64,000 bases of DNA, taken from contig WIXG01000082.1 in NCBI GenBank assembly GCA_009869945.1, positions 62,001 through 126,000 of the forward strand, in the 5' to 3' direction. Shown here piece by piece: positions 52,743-63,439 of the stretch; positions within the stretch are counted from its first letter, which is position 1; the number at the start of each line of letters is the position of its first letter. Source of the DNA: Mesaphorura yosii. Its lineage: Eukaryota; Arthropoda; Collembola; Poduromorpha; Tullbergiidae. The notes under the pieces were generated by a model, which saw nothing but the letters and a program-made list of their open reading frames with translations, was not told the DNA's origin and ran no database searches. The position numbers and the translations under genes are program-made.

Positions 52743-53673
52743 TTTATTCAAGTACACATTGCAGAGAACAGAGAACACTAACAAATAGCAGATCAACAAA
52801 CTGAAAGCTGAGGCGTAAGTTTTAATTGCATTAGTTCTATTTCAGGTCTACTACGTCTACTGCTCAGGTGGAATGTGATATTGAACCGTGTACACCTCTC
52901 CAGATTGCCCACTCATCACATGTCTACGCAGTTGTTGGGAGTAAAAGCAAATAATTATTACTGCAATTATTCTAAAAATTTGATGCACTACATTCACGAT
53001 TTCTATTTGTGACAAGAAGTTTGGCACAAGAACGATGGCTGGCAATAAGTAGATTAGGTTCAAAATGAGAAACACGGTCATGATGCAGATCCATATGCTG
53101 ATAACTGCAGGCCGTTTCTGTAAACAATACGCAGATATGTGTGGTTAACATTTGCTGGCTTGTGAAGGCCAAATATCAAACGTAACCTCATTTACCTGCG
53201 TTACTCCGTACGCTAGCACACAAGTCAAGATCAGCGAGCACGTGAAGACCACAACTTCAAATAAGAAAAATTACGATTAACTTCTTCATAAGAAATCTGA
53301 TCACTAATAGCGAATCATCACTTACCATTAACGCCAAGAATGACGGGAATGAGGATAGTGTCAATGACGGCTTCCACCTTTTCTTGCTCCTCTTCAGTCT
53401 CAAATACTGACTGATCGTTTCGGCTTCCGTCTTTGAGTTTCTCCAGGAGCGTCGCCTTGAGATCATCTTTCTGGCTGATTGTGATTCCAATTATGACAGC
53501 TTCAAAGGTGATGAATCCCTGCAACGCGATCAAAAACAATGTCGGTTACGTGACGGTTGCGAATGCCAAAATGTTAGCGTTATTAACATACAGTTCAGAT
53601 CGAAACTTACGAATTCAATGGCCAAAGTAATGATGCTTGCAATTTGCAAATGCGTTGGGCTGGTTCGACTCAT
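52743..53673 (-). CDS. Small four-helix membrane protein, 191 aa
   Basis: Four coding exons on the minus strand: 53611-53673, 53326-53518, 53196-53254, 52857-53117, in phase throughout. Predicted helices by eye: residues about 10-38 (ASIITLAIEF joined to GFITFEAVIIGITI), about 75-105 (IDTILIPVILGVNVVVFTCS and on), about 108-138 (ISIWICIMTVFLILNLIYLL), and about 147-170 (HQIFRIIAVIIICFYSQQLR). A charged loop of about 35 residues rich in Glu, Asp and Lys (KDDLKATLLEKLKDGSRNDQ) lies between helix 1 and 2. The short cytoplasmic-looking tail ends HIPPEQ. It lacks the CCG motif of tetraspanins. The architecture resembles arthropod four-TM proteins of the MARVEL or DUF4728 kind, but I cannot assign it. 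AATAAA at 52743-52748. Confidence 0.8.
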
Positions 53674-53679
53674 TTTCGA

Positions 53680-55560
53680 GTCACACTCACTAGCTCAAGC
53701 TCAAGGAGGTTGTCAAAAGTCTAAAAATGCCAAAGCCGCTTGCCGGTTCCAGATGCGATCGAATCTCATGAAAAAAAATTACACTATAATCACTGCAGGG
53801 CTTGTTAAGTCGTAAAATTAATGTACGCAAACAAGTGATTATGTGTTGGTATTAAGAAGTTACTTGTTAATCTGTTAATTGCAAAGGTAAAGCATGAAAA
53901 GCGTGAATTTATAAACAGCATAATCAAACGCTTGCTAGACTTAAGCGTGAAACTCCCTTTTGTTACGTAATAGTAAACTTTAAACGCGATTGTTGACTCT
54001 CTACTTAAAATGATTGCACCATTCAAATTCAAAACTTGTAAATAAGAAATGCGGTGCACATATGCATCGCTCCTCGCGTTCGAGGCTTAATAATCTCCAA
54101 TGACTCATGTCATAAATGCCAGAGCTAGAACTCAAGAACCGCAGAATGCATAAGGGTAATTGTACTTCAAAGATCGTACCTCTCAATTGCATTGTAAAGT
54201 AAGACGTTTTTGAAGGTCAGTCTCAACCCTTTTCGAACGAAATGCATGTGTGTGCAGCGGAGAGAAGCTACGAAGCTTAAAACAAACACGGAGGAGACGA
54301 AACAAAGGCATTTGTTTATTTTCTTCCACGAAGACCTAGAAGTTGGGCAACTGTCGTACACGTACAGTCGTACAGTCCGATCTTATTAAGCTAAGCTGAA
54401 GAGTACATCACATCTGGATTTCAATCGTGTGGTACATCCAAATAAAAAAAGAAAGGAGTTGTCCATTAATTTCCTGTGATGACTACTTCACTGCATTGAA
54501 TAGCAGAACATTGATGACCGTTTTCAATTTCAAATTCAACTATTCGATTTATCAAAGTATGAAGACTTCTATCCGTCAGAAAATGACAAGGAATTTCATG
54601 CATCGCGCCGGTTTCATTTCCACGCCTGAATGAATCGGACTGGCGACTGGCACATCAAAAACGTGGTTGCTACCGCGCTTTCAGCACGGAGGATTTTCTC
54701 TCGCACGGGTGTAGCATGTGAGCTCACCATGTATAGCTGCGTAAACAACGCAACGGTATGCACGGCATAGAGCGGTAGAAAGATTGAAGTGAATATTGGC
54801 AGGATGATGCATCTTTCTCCTTTTGAAGAGTGAAAGTAAAGCAAATACAAGTAAAACCTATTACTTTTGTTCACATGAATTAATGGAACATGAAGAAGGC
54901 ATTGAATTGAACGAGAGAAAGAAAAAAAAAAGTCGAGCGCGGAGAGAAGTGCCATCAAAACTGTAACTATTGTGAGGCATATTTTGTGTGATGATATATT
55001 CATTCTGTATTCATCCACATTTCTTTCATCGCGGCTGTTACCTATTTCCTCAGTACATGAACCGAAAAACGAAATACGCAACATACCGCAGCTGTGCTGC
55101 AACTGGAAGTTTGATTCCTTCAGTCCACGTCCACCGCGCCGCGCCATGCCGTTGACTCCTGCTATTATGATTACCATACTTTACACATCGTAAATATAAA
55201 GAAAAAGATAAAATCATTTTGAAAAGTCAACATGAGTAATTTATGAGCTTTTACATTTAACATATTACTGAACCAGATACCAGACGCTGCAAGCTTGAAG
55301 CACACGCACAAGCGTACGCACATTTACTCGTACTCTAGCAAGGTAAAAAATATAAATAATTCAATACTCTGAATGAGCGGGTGAAAGCTTGATCTACTTT
55401 ATAGTGCGTGCGCTGCTGCACTGCATGGTGGGATGCCACGTGCAACTTTGGCCGTCTCATAAAGCCATTAATTATTACGAGAGTCTCCCGGCAATACCGA
55501 AATGATTCACTTAGCTGACAACCTCTAATCTATTTAACTAATCCGGTAGCAATGATCTTT
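53680..55560. other. Intergenic stretch with one doubtful ORF
   Basis: No firm gene. A minus-strand frame of 187 codons at 54614-55177 contains two hydrophobic stretches (ICLTIVTVLMALLSALDFFF and ILPIFTSIFLPLYAVHTVAL) but no recognisable family and no splice context. AT-rich DNA can yield such frames by chance. Confidence 0.4.
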
Positions 55561-55575
55561 TAATTTAAAAGCGTA

Positions 55576-56218
55576 TCAAGTGTTGGTACGTGTATTAAAA
55601 CTGGCATTGTCATTATCGGCATCTTGCCTGAGTGAATATGAGGTGGACAGAGTGTCGAAATACGAATCAGAGTACCCATACGCACTGCAACTCACTTCAG
55701 TAACATCATCCTCTTCTAAAATGTCATAGTCGCCGATCTCGTGAATGCGACACCCGAAAACTTTCTTTTCTATCTCAGTCTCCACAAAATATTTCTCTGC
55801 AGGAGTCTTTGAATAATGCAGGTGAACCTTGCTACTGAGCATAAGTTGGACGAGCCTAAAATGGAACTAAATCTACACTGCTTCACTCCCAGAGCAAATA
55901 ACGCTTGCCATATTTTCAAATTCCTTTGTAGTTTACGAGCCAATTTGGCCCGACCAATTTTATCTACGAGTCGACTTCAATTTTTTAGGGTATGCGGTTC
56001 AACTTCAAATGCATCCAGTATTCAGCCTCAGTTTTGAATTCAGCATCAGACCACCGGCAAGTAAGACAACGGATACGAAGTGCAGACAAAAAGAAGCAAT
56101 AAGAGTAGAAAATCAAATTAACCTGCCTCATGTCCTGTAATGTATAAATGAATTCACACGACACCTTGTATAAATTCTGGTTAGTCATTCCCGTTTTGTA
56201 AGACTTTTCAACGCCCAA
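55576..56218 (-). CDS. Hypothetical protein, possibly two exons
   Basis: A possible model joins 56218-56123 (MGVEKSYKTGMTNQNLYKVS and on, to donor CAG|GTTAAT) to an exon starting after AG near 55,868 that runs to the stop at 55576. Phase 0 on both sides gives about 128 aa. The second part is acidic, rich in Asp, Glu, Ser and Tyr (GDYDILEEDDVTEVSC), with no motif I know. The proposed start lies only about 40 nt from the poly(A) signal of the upstream selenoprotein gene, which makes exon 1 doubtful; the second exon alone is more convincing. Confidence 0.35.
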
Positions 56219-56256
56219 AGTTTGCTTTTTTCTCCAACTTTCACCATTTGTCTGTG

Positions 56257-56262
56257 TTTATT
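56257..56262 (-). terminator. Poly(A) signal of selenoprotein L gene
   Basis: AATAAA on the minus strand, about 240 nt after the stop codon and about 115 nt after the SECIS, so the SECIS lies inside the 3' UTR. Confidence 0.8.
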
Positions 56263-56377
56263 GGTAATTGAATTGTGTGGGGTAACAAATTCGGTGATCA
56301 GATTTTTCTTGGCTTTCTTTCACCTACCTAAAATCCATCGCTCCTGCTTAACACAGACAGAAGAGTCGTTTCATCAC

Positions 56378-56449
56378 TTTCAAATTATATAATCAAAGTT
56401 TTGACTTTGCGGGCAGCAATTTGGCCAAAACTCGTCATTGAATTTGAAA
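56378..56449 (-). promoter_or_regulatory. SECIS element, form II
   Basis: In the 3' UTR, about 55 nt after the stop. Read on the minus strand: lower helix TTTCAAATT (56449-56441) pairs perfectly with AATTTGAAA (56386-56378). The SECIS core is ATGA (56438-56435) opposite TGAT (56395-56392), giving the non-Watson-Crick U-G-A/G-A quartet. The next helix GAGTTTTG pairs with CAAAACTT and is extended by GC/GT. An unpaired AAA (56422-56420) sits about 12 nt after the ATGA, as required. A mini-helix TTGC/GCAA closes the apical loop TGCCC, making it form II. It would recruit SBP2 and eEFSec to decode UGA. Confidence 0.93.
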
Positions 56450-56502
56450 CTGGTATGGTGTCTCTCCGCTGGGTTACAGATCGCCCACTTCTTTAGTATT
56501 AT

Positions 56503-57537
56503 TCATTCATGATTTTGCAGCATACCCAGAATCGCTTCAATATCTGGTCGCTCCACGACATTGTCATCCGCTACAAATGTGTAAATTTGTTCCCCAGTTT
56601 CATTGTTTATTATGACGTCGCCACCAGTCATATTTAAGTCATCTCCATCAATGTAAGGACGTTTGACGACTTTTCCAGTTGTAAGGTTTTCCACGACCCA
56701 GTAAATCGTTTTCAATCCAAACGTCTACAAAGAGAAAATATCTACGACCAAACGTGCAAACGACTAAATTTCAACCTTCAGCTTTCATTTCATTTTCTCA
56801 CCTTGGTTAAGGTATTACCCATTCCAAAGTGGGCATAAACAGAGCGATCTGGATCCCAATAATATTCATATTCACTGGCCACCTCTTTCTTATAAACTCT
56901 TACCGCGTCTTTCGGACTGAACGAAACAACAACCACGTGACACTTTGAGGCGGCCAGTTGTTCCTGGAGAGTTGTCATTTAGTGTAATAGAATGGATTAT
57001 CATTGATTGATAACGAATTCTTACCTTGGCTTCCGCAAGTAGTGTCAAATGGATTTGTCACGGAGGTCAAGAAAGATGGCGAACGAAGACCATCCATGTG
57101 TACTTTGCTCCGGATGTCACAGCCATTTGGAATATTTCCAGCAGGCTGATTTTGTTCTCATCCTCGATGTATTCGAGTTGAAGTTTCTGAATATCACCAG
57201 ACTTGATTGGTTTAAATTTTGAATCTAGTCGGCCAACAAATTGCAACCAATTTTCTTCTGCTTTGTGATACGCATTGAAAGCGGCGACAAACTCTTGATC
57301 GTCCTGATTAGTTGCACATTGCGCTTGAAGCCTTGCTTGGAATTGAGTGCCAACACTCGTACCAAATCCATTCATCAACTCCCGGTAGTATCCAAAGATT
57401 GCGGACAACTTGAAGGTGTCGGAATACTGCGCCAGAAATTCTTCGATGCTACTTCTATCGAAGGCTGCTTCGACCTCAGCGTGAAGCGCAGAAACATTCT
57501 TAGCGAAGTTATTTAGGAGTTTTGTGTAATCTGCCAT
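56503..57537 (-). CDS. SELENOL: Selenoprotein L with UxxU redox centre
   Basis: Three exons on the minus strand: 57025-57537, 56802-56963, 56503-56724; all junctions in phase 0; 298 aa if UGA is read as selenocysteine. The frame holds two TGA codons, at residues 157 (57067-57069) and 160, and no TAA or TAG before the end. They fall exactly where a thioredoxin-fold CxxC belongs: MVFVRHLS-U-P-P-U-QIHLT, followed by AEAKEQLAASKCHVVVVSFS, then YYWDPDRSVYAHFGMG and TFGLKTIYWVVENL, the hallmarks of peroxiredoxin-like 2/AhpC-type redoxins. Selenoprotein L is the known member with a UxxU, capable of a diselenide bond, reported from aquatic animals. The N-terminal 130 residues form a helical region (MADYTKLLNNFAKNVSALHA and on). 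A SECIS in the 3' UTR supports recoding. It is probably a cytosolic thiol/selenol oxidoreductase; its substrate is unknown. Confidence 0.93.
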
Positions 57538-57794
57538 AATGTGACGAGCTGAGCTGTGGTATCTCCAGTGAAAAAACCATGAGAAGATAGAACCTGAACT
57601 CTCAACCTCCAGGTTGAAACTGGCAATCTAACATGGAATATTTGTTTCGATGTCAATATGTTAGTCAATACGTGATTGAGAGATGTACCGTTTAAATTCT
57701 CGTCGTACGGGCTCATTGCGGTTATCGTGCTCAAAAGTAGGCCCTGACCTCAAATAAGAAACTTCAGTTTTAGTAGTTATGGATGAAGATCACG

Positions 57795-58268
57795 TTTATT
57801 GGACATGATAAGCTTGTCAATATAAAGTCACCGATTCGCGTGTGTGCGCATGCTATCATGGACGGAACAGGAGCATGTACCGTGATAGCCAACAACTTTT
57901 TTTATTTTACTTCAATGACACTTGAACCCTTTTCGTCTCATTTTAGTAATGATATTTGTATTTCCTATATCAAATGTCCACACTTTCTGAAGGAAAACTT
58001 TCGGTCATCTTTGTTTTCCTCGTCTGCGCCTCGCTCTGATTCGTACTATTCATTGAGGTTTTTGTTGTCTAAACTTTCTCCTTGCTTTGGCCCGGTTTTA
58101 CTGCTTACAATCGTCGGCACAGCTTCCACAGCTAACTGAGAGCATATATTGTTTGACAATATGCTCGATCTGCTTGTTTGTTTGAAGTGGGTGGCATTCG
58201 CAGTCGTAAACAATGAAACACTTTCCAGACTTTTCTTCATGAGCGGCAACAGCCACCGAGCAATTGTA
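57795..58268 (-). CDS. Candidate Cys-rich C-terminal exon, family unknown
   Basis: A frame not starting with ATG runs on the minus strand from after a TAA at 58269-58271 to a stop at 58098-58100. It reads YNCSVAVAAHEEKSGKCFIV, then YDCECHPLQTNKQIEHIVKQ and a terminal SCGSCADDCKQ. Seven Cys in about 55 residues and an AATAAA at 57795-57800 suggest a real 3' end. Upstream of the TAA the same frame continues plausibly (FDFPNFVHVSIPVPLDEV), so either an intron begins nearby or the locus is a pseudogene with a stop. I cannot name the family. Confidence 0.35.
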
Positions 58269-58609
58269 TTAGACTTCATCCAATGGCACCGGTATCGACA
58301 CGTGTACGAAGTTTGGAAAGTCAAATAGAAGAGAAAACCATCAAGTGCTCTTCCAAGCACAAAGTCGGTCTACCTGTTTGATCCTCCCATCTGGGTATTC
58401 AGATTATGCTAAACTTTTGAATTGTAAACACAGCCTGGTAATTGGCATCAATAAGTTATAAGAGGCTTATTCAAAGTTTGCGACTGACATTCCAAGTGGC
58501 CACGAAAATATTTTGAGACAAGAATCCGTACAATAACAGTTTTGAGACTCCCTTATTTATCCCAAAAGCTTAACAAGCTACAAATCACTTGAGTAAACAT
58601 TTTGGTTAG

Positions 58610-61600
58610 CGAATGGTTTCTATTTTCTTATCATTAACTTGGTTAGTGACTTGGAAGCTTCAGGTGGGCTGGCAATCATCTTTCTCACGATGTGAATGCT
58701 GGATTGCTCTTGCCCAAGTGTCATCGGGGCATTTAATCCGAGACTGTTCGTCAACCGACAATTATTTCCTTGAGAAACCAATTTATTCAGCTTTGAACCA
58801 GAAAAAGTAACAGAGGAGGACCAAATAACAGTCTCCCAGGACTCAAATGGTTTTATGTGTCTAAGGGCAGGGTCAATGCGGGCGCAGGCATTGTTGCCTC
58901 CAACTGCGGCCCAGACGCTTACACCTACTCTCTATAATGATAAGAATAACGCAAATGTTCTATTCAGACTTCAGGATCAGACTGCACTCTCAGGCAGTTC
59001 CTACCATTCAACACACACTGCCGTAAGTATGAGCATTCTTGAAATACTTATTTCAAAGCACACAATCACATTTAAACGCCGAATTCTGCAAAGCAATGAC
59101 TTCCTTTCACTCGCAACATTTCGTTATAAAATATTGCAACGGTTCTTCTTTCTCTCGCCCGCACTATTTCTCTTCCATCCAACGCTGGCATTTTTTCTCC
59201 ACTCGATCCTATTATTGTTGTGTTCAGTGCTAAAAAAACTGAAAAATGCGAATCCACGATACTCTGATGCTTGGTGAGGCGAGAGCTAAAGTGAGGGAAT
59301 TTCTCCAGAGAGACAAAATGAAACGTACATTACAAGGAAAACTCGGAAAAGGCATTTTGATGATAGTTTATAAGTAAATTTTTGGAATTCCTTCGCTACT
59401 TTAAAAATGGGGAGTCACGAGAAGCGAGAAAACCTAGAAACCTATTTACGATGATGTTTCATGGGAAAAGGTACGTAACTTGAATTTACAATGAGCAAAC
59501 ATGCACAAGGGGCATTACATGCACGCGGCCAATGGTACAAGTTATTTCAGAAGCCAATGGATCATGAAGCAATTGTTTCTAAATCGAAACCAGACCAGAT
59601 TTTACGAAACAGCTTCTGGACTTTAAGATCATCAAGCATCAACCACTCACGCAACATGAGATCCAAAACATTGAGAAACTCGTGCTGCTGGAAAAGGAAA
59701 ACTCTTACTTATTTCAGGTAGAGCTTCAAGTTACACCAATTGCAAATTAATTGCAACAAAAGCACAACAAATGCGTGAGCTATAAGCTTAAGGCCAAGAC
59801 ACACAAAGCTAATTCATTTGAATTCATTGAGGATGCTACGCTCCGTCTGCGAACAATTAAGAAGTCAACTCTCGTCCTCAGATGAAAGATTAGTTACAAT
59901 ATGAGTGTGAGCGAACCGGCTCGGGCGGACGCATGCTTGTTTTTCAAATACAATTGTATTAAGGATCAAGGCGCCCAGTGTTGATGTTGATGATTATTAT
60001 TGTGTAGTAATTGTTCTTCCTTACATTCGCATTCGAGGGCCATTGCTTCATTTTCAGTCCTTGCATGCTCCGAAGCTCCGATCACGCAAGAGGGCAAGTT
60101 TGCTCAAGTGAAGTCAGAGATGAGTGAAAGTTGTAACTTATAAGCTATGGAATGGAAGGCGCTTGGACGTATACCCATGCTTGAGACGGAAAGCCCAGGC
60201 TAATTTAATTAGTAGCAATAACTTATATTTTTCTAGAATTTCACTTGTGTTAGTACTTGCTTTTACGCCTTCTTCGTTCATGATCAGTTCTGGCGTCTAA
60301 AGTTACTTCTTCATGCCTGTGGAATATGAGGAAGCTTATGAAACGAACACGAAGAAAGTATGAAGGAAGATCTGCTCTTCAGCACATTAGAAATGCAATT
60401 GGAATTACTCGCACGTGTTACGCGAACGGAGTGCAGAAGAGTGTGCCCATGTCTCTCTTGCCGACTCCTTCCAGCTATTTTAATTACGGAAGTATAATTT
60501 GGCGGCTGCTCTTTCTCCTTTCCCATTAATACTTGTTTTTCGCGTTCTCATTTGATTCGGCGGGCTCCTTTTTCTTAATTAACTTAATGTGAATGATATT
60601 CAACTTTGCACACGGCACACGATGTGAACACTCCGGCTCTAATCAGGTCAAATCTTCTTCAATTTATTCTTATCACATTGTGTTCATTACTTATTTACAT
60701 TGGTCGCATCGGACCTGCACTCGACTCGGGCTCTCTTGCATTTGATCTTAATCAGCAGAAGTGCGATAGCGAATGCGATTGTAGCAGGGAATGGTGCCGT
60801 GAACAGGGAGAGGTTCTTCTTGGATTCGATATTTCTCGTAAGTTAGACAATTTAGAACACCCTGGAGAAAAATGAGGACTTTGACCTGGACTTCACTTCC
60901 ATCCGCATTAAGATTAGCTCATCTACTCGGTACTGCTACTCGCACCAAGATTCGGATCCCACGTTGCGTTGCGTTATTGTTCCGCGTTTGGTCTTGGTTT
61001 GTTGTTTGTCGTTTGCCTGGAGTCAACTCGAATCCGCTGTTGTGTGCGTTGCGTCTTTGTGTCTGTCGTGTTGCAAGTTACATTGTGCACACGGTGACTT
61101 ATCGATTCGATTTGTGTCCAAACTTGACTGAACGGGTTGTTTTCTCTCGTCTCCTTTGAACTTTAACACTTAGGCATTGTGAAAACAGGATCTTAATGGT
61201 TCTGGACTAAAACGGGCATTAAACATTAGTCTTCTTTCATTTTGATCAAACTGTACAGCGAAAGATGTGACCTGAACCTGTGTACAAAGTTAGTAAAGAC
61301 GAGCGAAGTTAAAAGGTGAGCAAGGCTTGATTAAAATAAAGGCACGCACCAAGGAACAAATGTTCGTTGTACGTGGTGGCAGGTCTGTGCCCGTGCAAAA
61401 GTTCCAACCCGACTTGCTTTATTTATTATTACAAGTTGGGAAAGGCTCGTCCTGCAGAGTTCGTCTTTATGAAGATGAATTGCGTGTACTTTGGATAAGA
61501 CGAGACACTCAATAAATAACAATGCAACTAGTGTAATAATAAAGAGTCAGGCTAAAAGCCAAGTTACACGAGTTAGGTAAACAAAACGCCACCGGGTTCA

Positions 61601-62705
61601 ATGCGGCACCTGTCCAACTAACGGCGGGGGAAAGAAGAATGCTTCCTTCAGTTCCTACCGACGCTTTTTGCTTTCTTCAAAGTTTCTGCGACAAGTTGTC
61701 ACTCGAGTCACATCCGCATCGGTTATCAAAGGAGGTGTGGATTTGCACTTCAGTCGTTTCACAACTATAACCACACTGTTTCACGAATAATTTTAATTAA
61801 AATTTAAAGAGTGCGGATTGGCAACTGATGGGGTTTCAAGCCAATGATTTTTATGACAGTAACCTGTCTTGCGATGGATTTCTGTGTCTCTTCCCATCTG
61901 ACAAATTATCAACAATCCATAACTGACATTTGTTCAACTCTGAAATGTCATCACTTGTCAAATTGTACTCTTGTCTACGATTGCGTCAACATTCAAGCAC
62001 GAAGTTTCACGTCGTGACTATCTTGAAGAAATAGAAAAAGTTGCCCCCAGCATTTTCTTTCAAGAGCGTGCATGAGGTCCATCCTAACTTTCTCCTCCAC
62101 CTTTCTTTTCCTTCGAAAGCAATGCACGTTGGAAGGTTACTTCATAAGCATAAGGAAAGCACAAAGTTTAATAACAGGAGATGAAAATGAACCCAAAACT
62201 GGGTGCCAGAAGTAAGTGTTCGGTTTTACACATTGTGCGCTTACTCGCAGTTCGCTTTCTTCAGCAAAAGCAGAGCGAGATTCTCTCCAGTTCCGCCGGG
62301 AACGCCAGAGCTAGACGTAAAATACTGCGGTCTTGACATAAAATTGATGGTCGAAGACGAGATGAAACCATCAACAAAAGGAAATGAGCGCCTATAACAG
62401 GCATCAATTTTTATCAGGCCTCTCTTGAACATGTCTCCCACGTATCATCAGCAAAAGGAATTCGCTCGGAGCGGAACCTCACTAATATACATAGGCATGG
62501 CTTGTCAAGTATTACAGGATTAGAACAGTGTGGAACACGTTTATCTCGTCCGGGCCTAGCTCTGGGCGATTTGAAGGTTCAAGCATTTAGAAAATCTCTG
62601 GGGAAGATTCCAATTTTTCACAAGAATAATCGAGTCAGAACAAAGAAAAAGAAAGCAAATCATCAAAGGCGTAAAACAGTTGACCTATTTTATTACATTT
62701 TGTAA
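58610..62705. other. Gene-poor stretch with isolated exon-like pieces
   Basis: No gene can be assembled. Two exon-like pieces on the plus strand are worth noting. About 59,599-59,718 reads DFTKQLLDFKIIKHQPLTQH and on, ending in TTTCAG|GTAGAG. About 60,752-60,838 reads QKCDSECDCSREWCREQGEV and on, between CTTAATCAG and GTAAGTT. Neither could be joined to other exons. The rest is AT-rich sequence with chance ORFs. Confidence 0.4.
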
Positions 62706-62710
62706 GCAGG

Positions 62711-63429
62711 TTTATTACGTAATTATCCACATATTGTACACATTTGTATACAGTTTGAATCAACATAACATCAATTTGTTTTGTCCTTACTTTTATCTTT
62801 CAAGTTGGAGTAGAAAACAGTTCCAAAAGGATCCAATGGAATTTCGAAGTGACGGTTGATGCTTTCGGCACCAGCAACGCCTTGCCCACCGTAGAAACCT
62901 GCGTCGGCGTTTCCTCCCATGTAGCCTGAAATAAATTATGCGTTATTAACTATCAAAAGTGGCACAGGCTTAGAATTTTTATGCGCACAAGCTTACCATT
63001 TCCAAACCGGGTGTTCCCGTTTGCATATGTCAACGGAGCGTAGGGCCCCTGCGAGTAACTTGAACCATGGCCACCAGTGTGAGAAAACAGTGGCCTATTA
63101 AAACCTGGACCACGGATTCCTCCCTCTAAACCATACGTTTCAGCATCCGAACCAGAAAATGATCCGTAGGGTCCTGATAAAAGACGATTTTGCAAGAGGG
63201 CAATTTATTAATTGCCAGTGTAGTTCTGAAATTCTAATCACCTTTTCAGTAGAAGTAACTCACCAAAGGCATGAGCGTGACCTCTATTCAAGTTTAAGTT
63301 CAATCTGTCCTCAGTTCCAATTTCAGCGTCCTTTGTGGCTTTCTCGGCAACCTTTACTTCCTTGGAATCGATGCTGCCAATTCCCAGAACCAGCCCAGCA
63401 ACCACAAGCAATATTAAATTACGAAACAT
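62711..63429 (-). CDS. Secreted glycine-rich protein, 165 aa
   Basis: Three exons on the minus strand: 63264-63429, 62997-63173, 62771-62925, in phase. It starts at ATG 63429 with a clean signal peptide (MFRNLILLVVAGLVLGIGSI). The mature protein has a charged N-terminal part (KEVKVAEKATKDAEIGTEDR), a Gly/Ser/Tyr-rich middle (GPYGSFSGSDAETYGLEGG, GGHGSSYSQGPYAPLTYANG) and a non-repetitive tail (ESINRHFEIPLDPFGTVFYS) ending in a Lys-rich KDKSKDKTN. There is no Cys in the mature part. The composition suits a cuticle, silk or extracellular matrix component, but no chitin-binding R&R motif is seen, so function is unassigned. AATAAA at 62711-62716. Confidence 0.8.
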
Positions 63430-63439
63430 TTTGTTTGTG

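Noticed and set aside
54614-55177. 187-codon minus-strand ORF as a membrane protein gene
   Set aside because: Hydrophobic stretches alone are not enough; no family signature, weak start context and no supporting splice or poly(A) signals close by.
56503-57537. Reading the two TGA codons as disabling stops (a pseudogene or two separate genes)
   Set aside because: Both are TGA, sit precisely at the redox CxxC positions, are followed by a conserved frame across two in-phase introns, and a well-formed SECIS lies in the 3' UTR.
58046-58360. Minus-strand 104-codon ORF resembling a thioredoxin or glutaredoxin end
   Set aside because: The resemblance rested on a few residues (VEAVPTIV); the alternative frame with dense Cys is more natural and there is no active-site motif.
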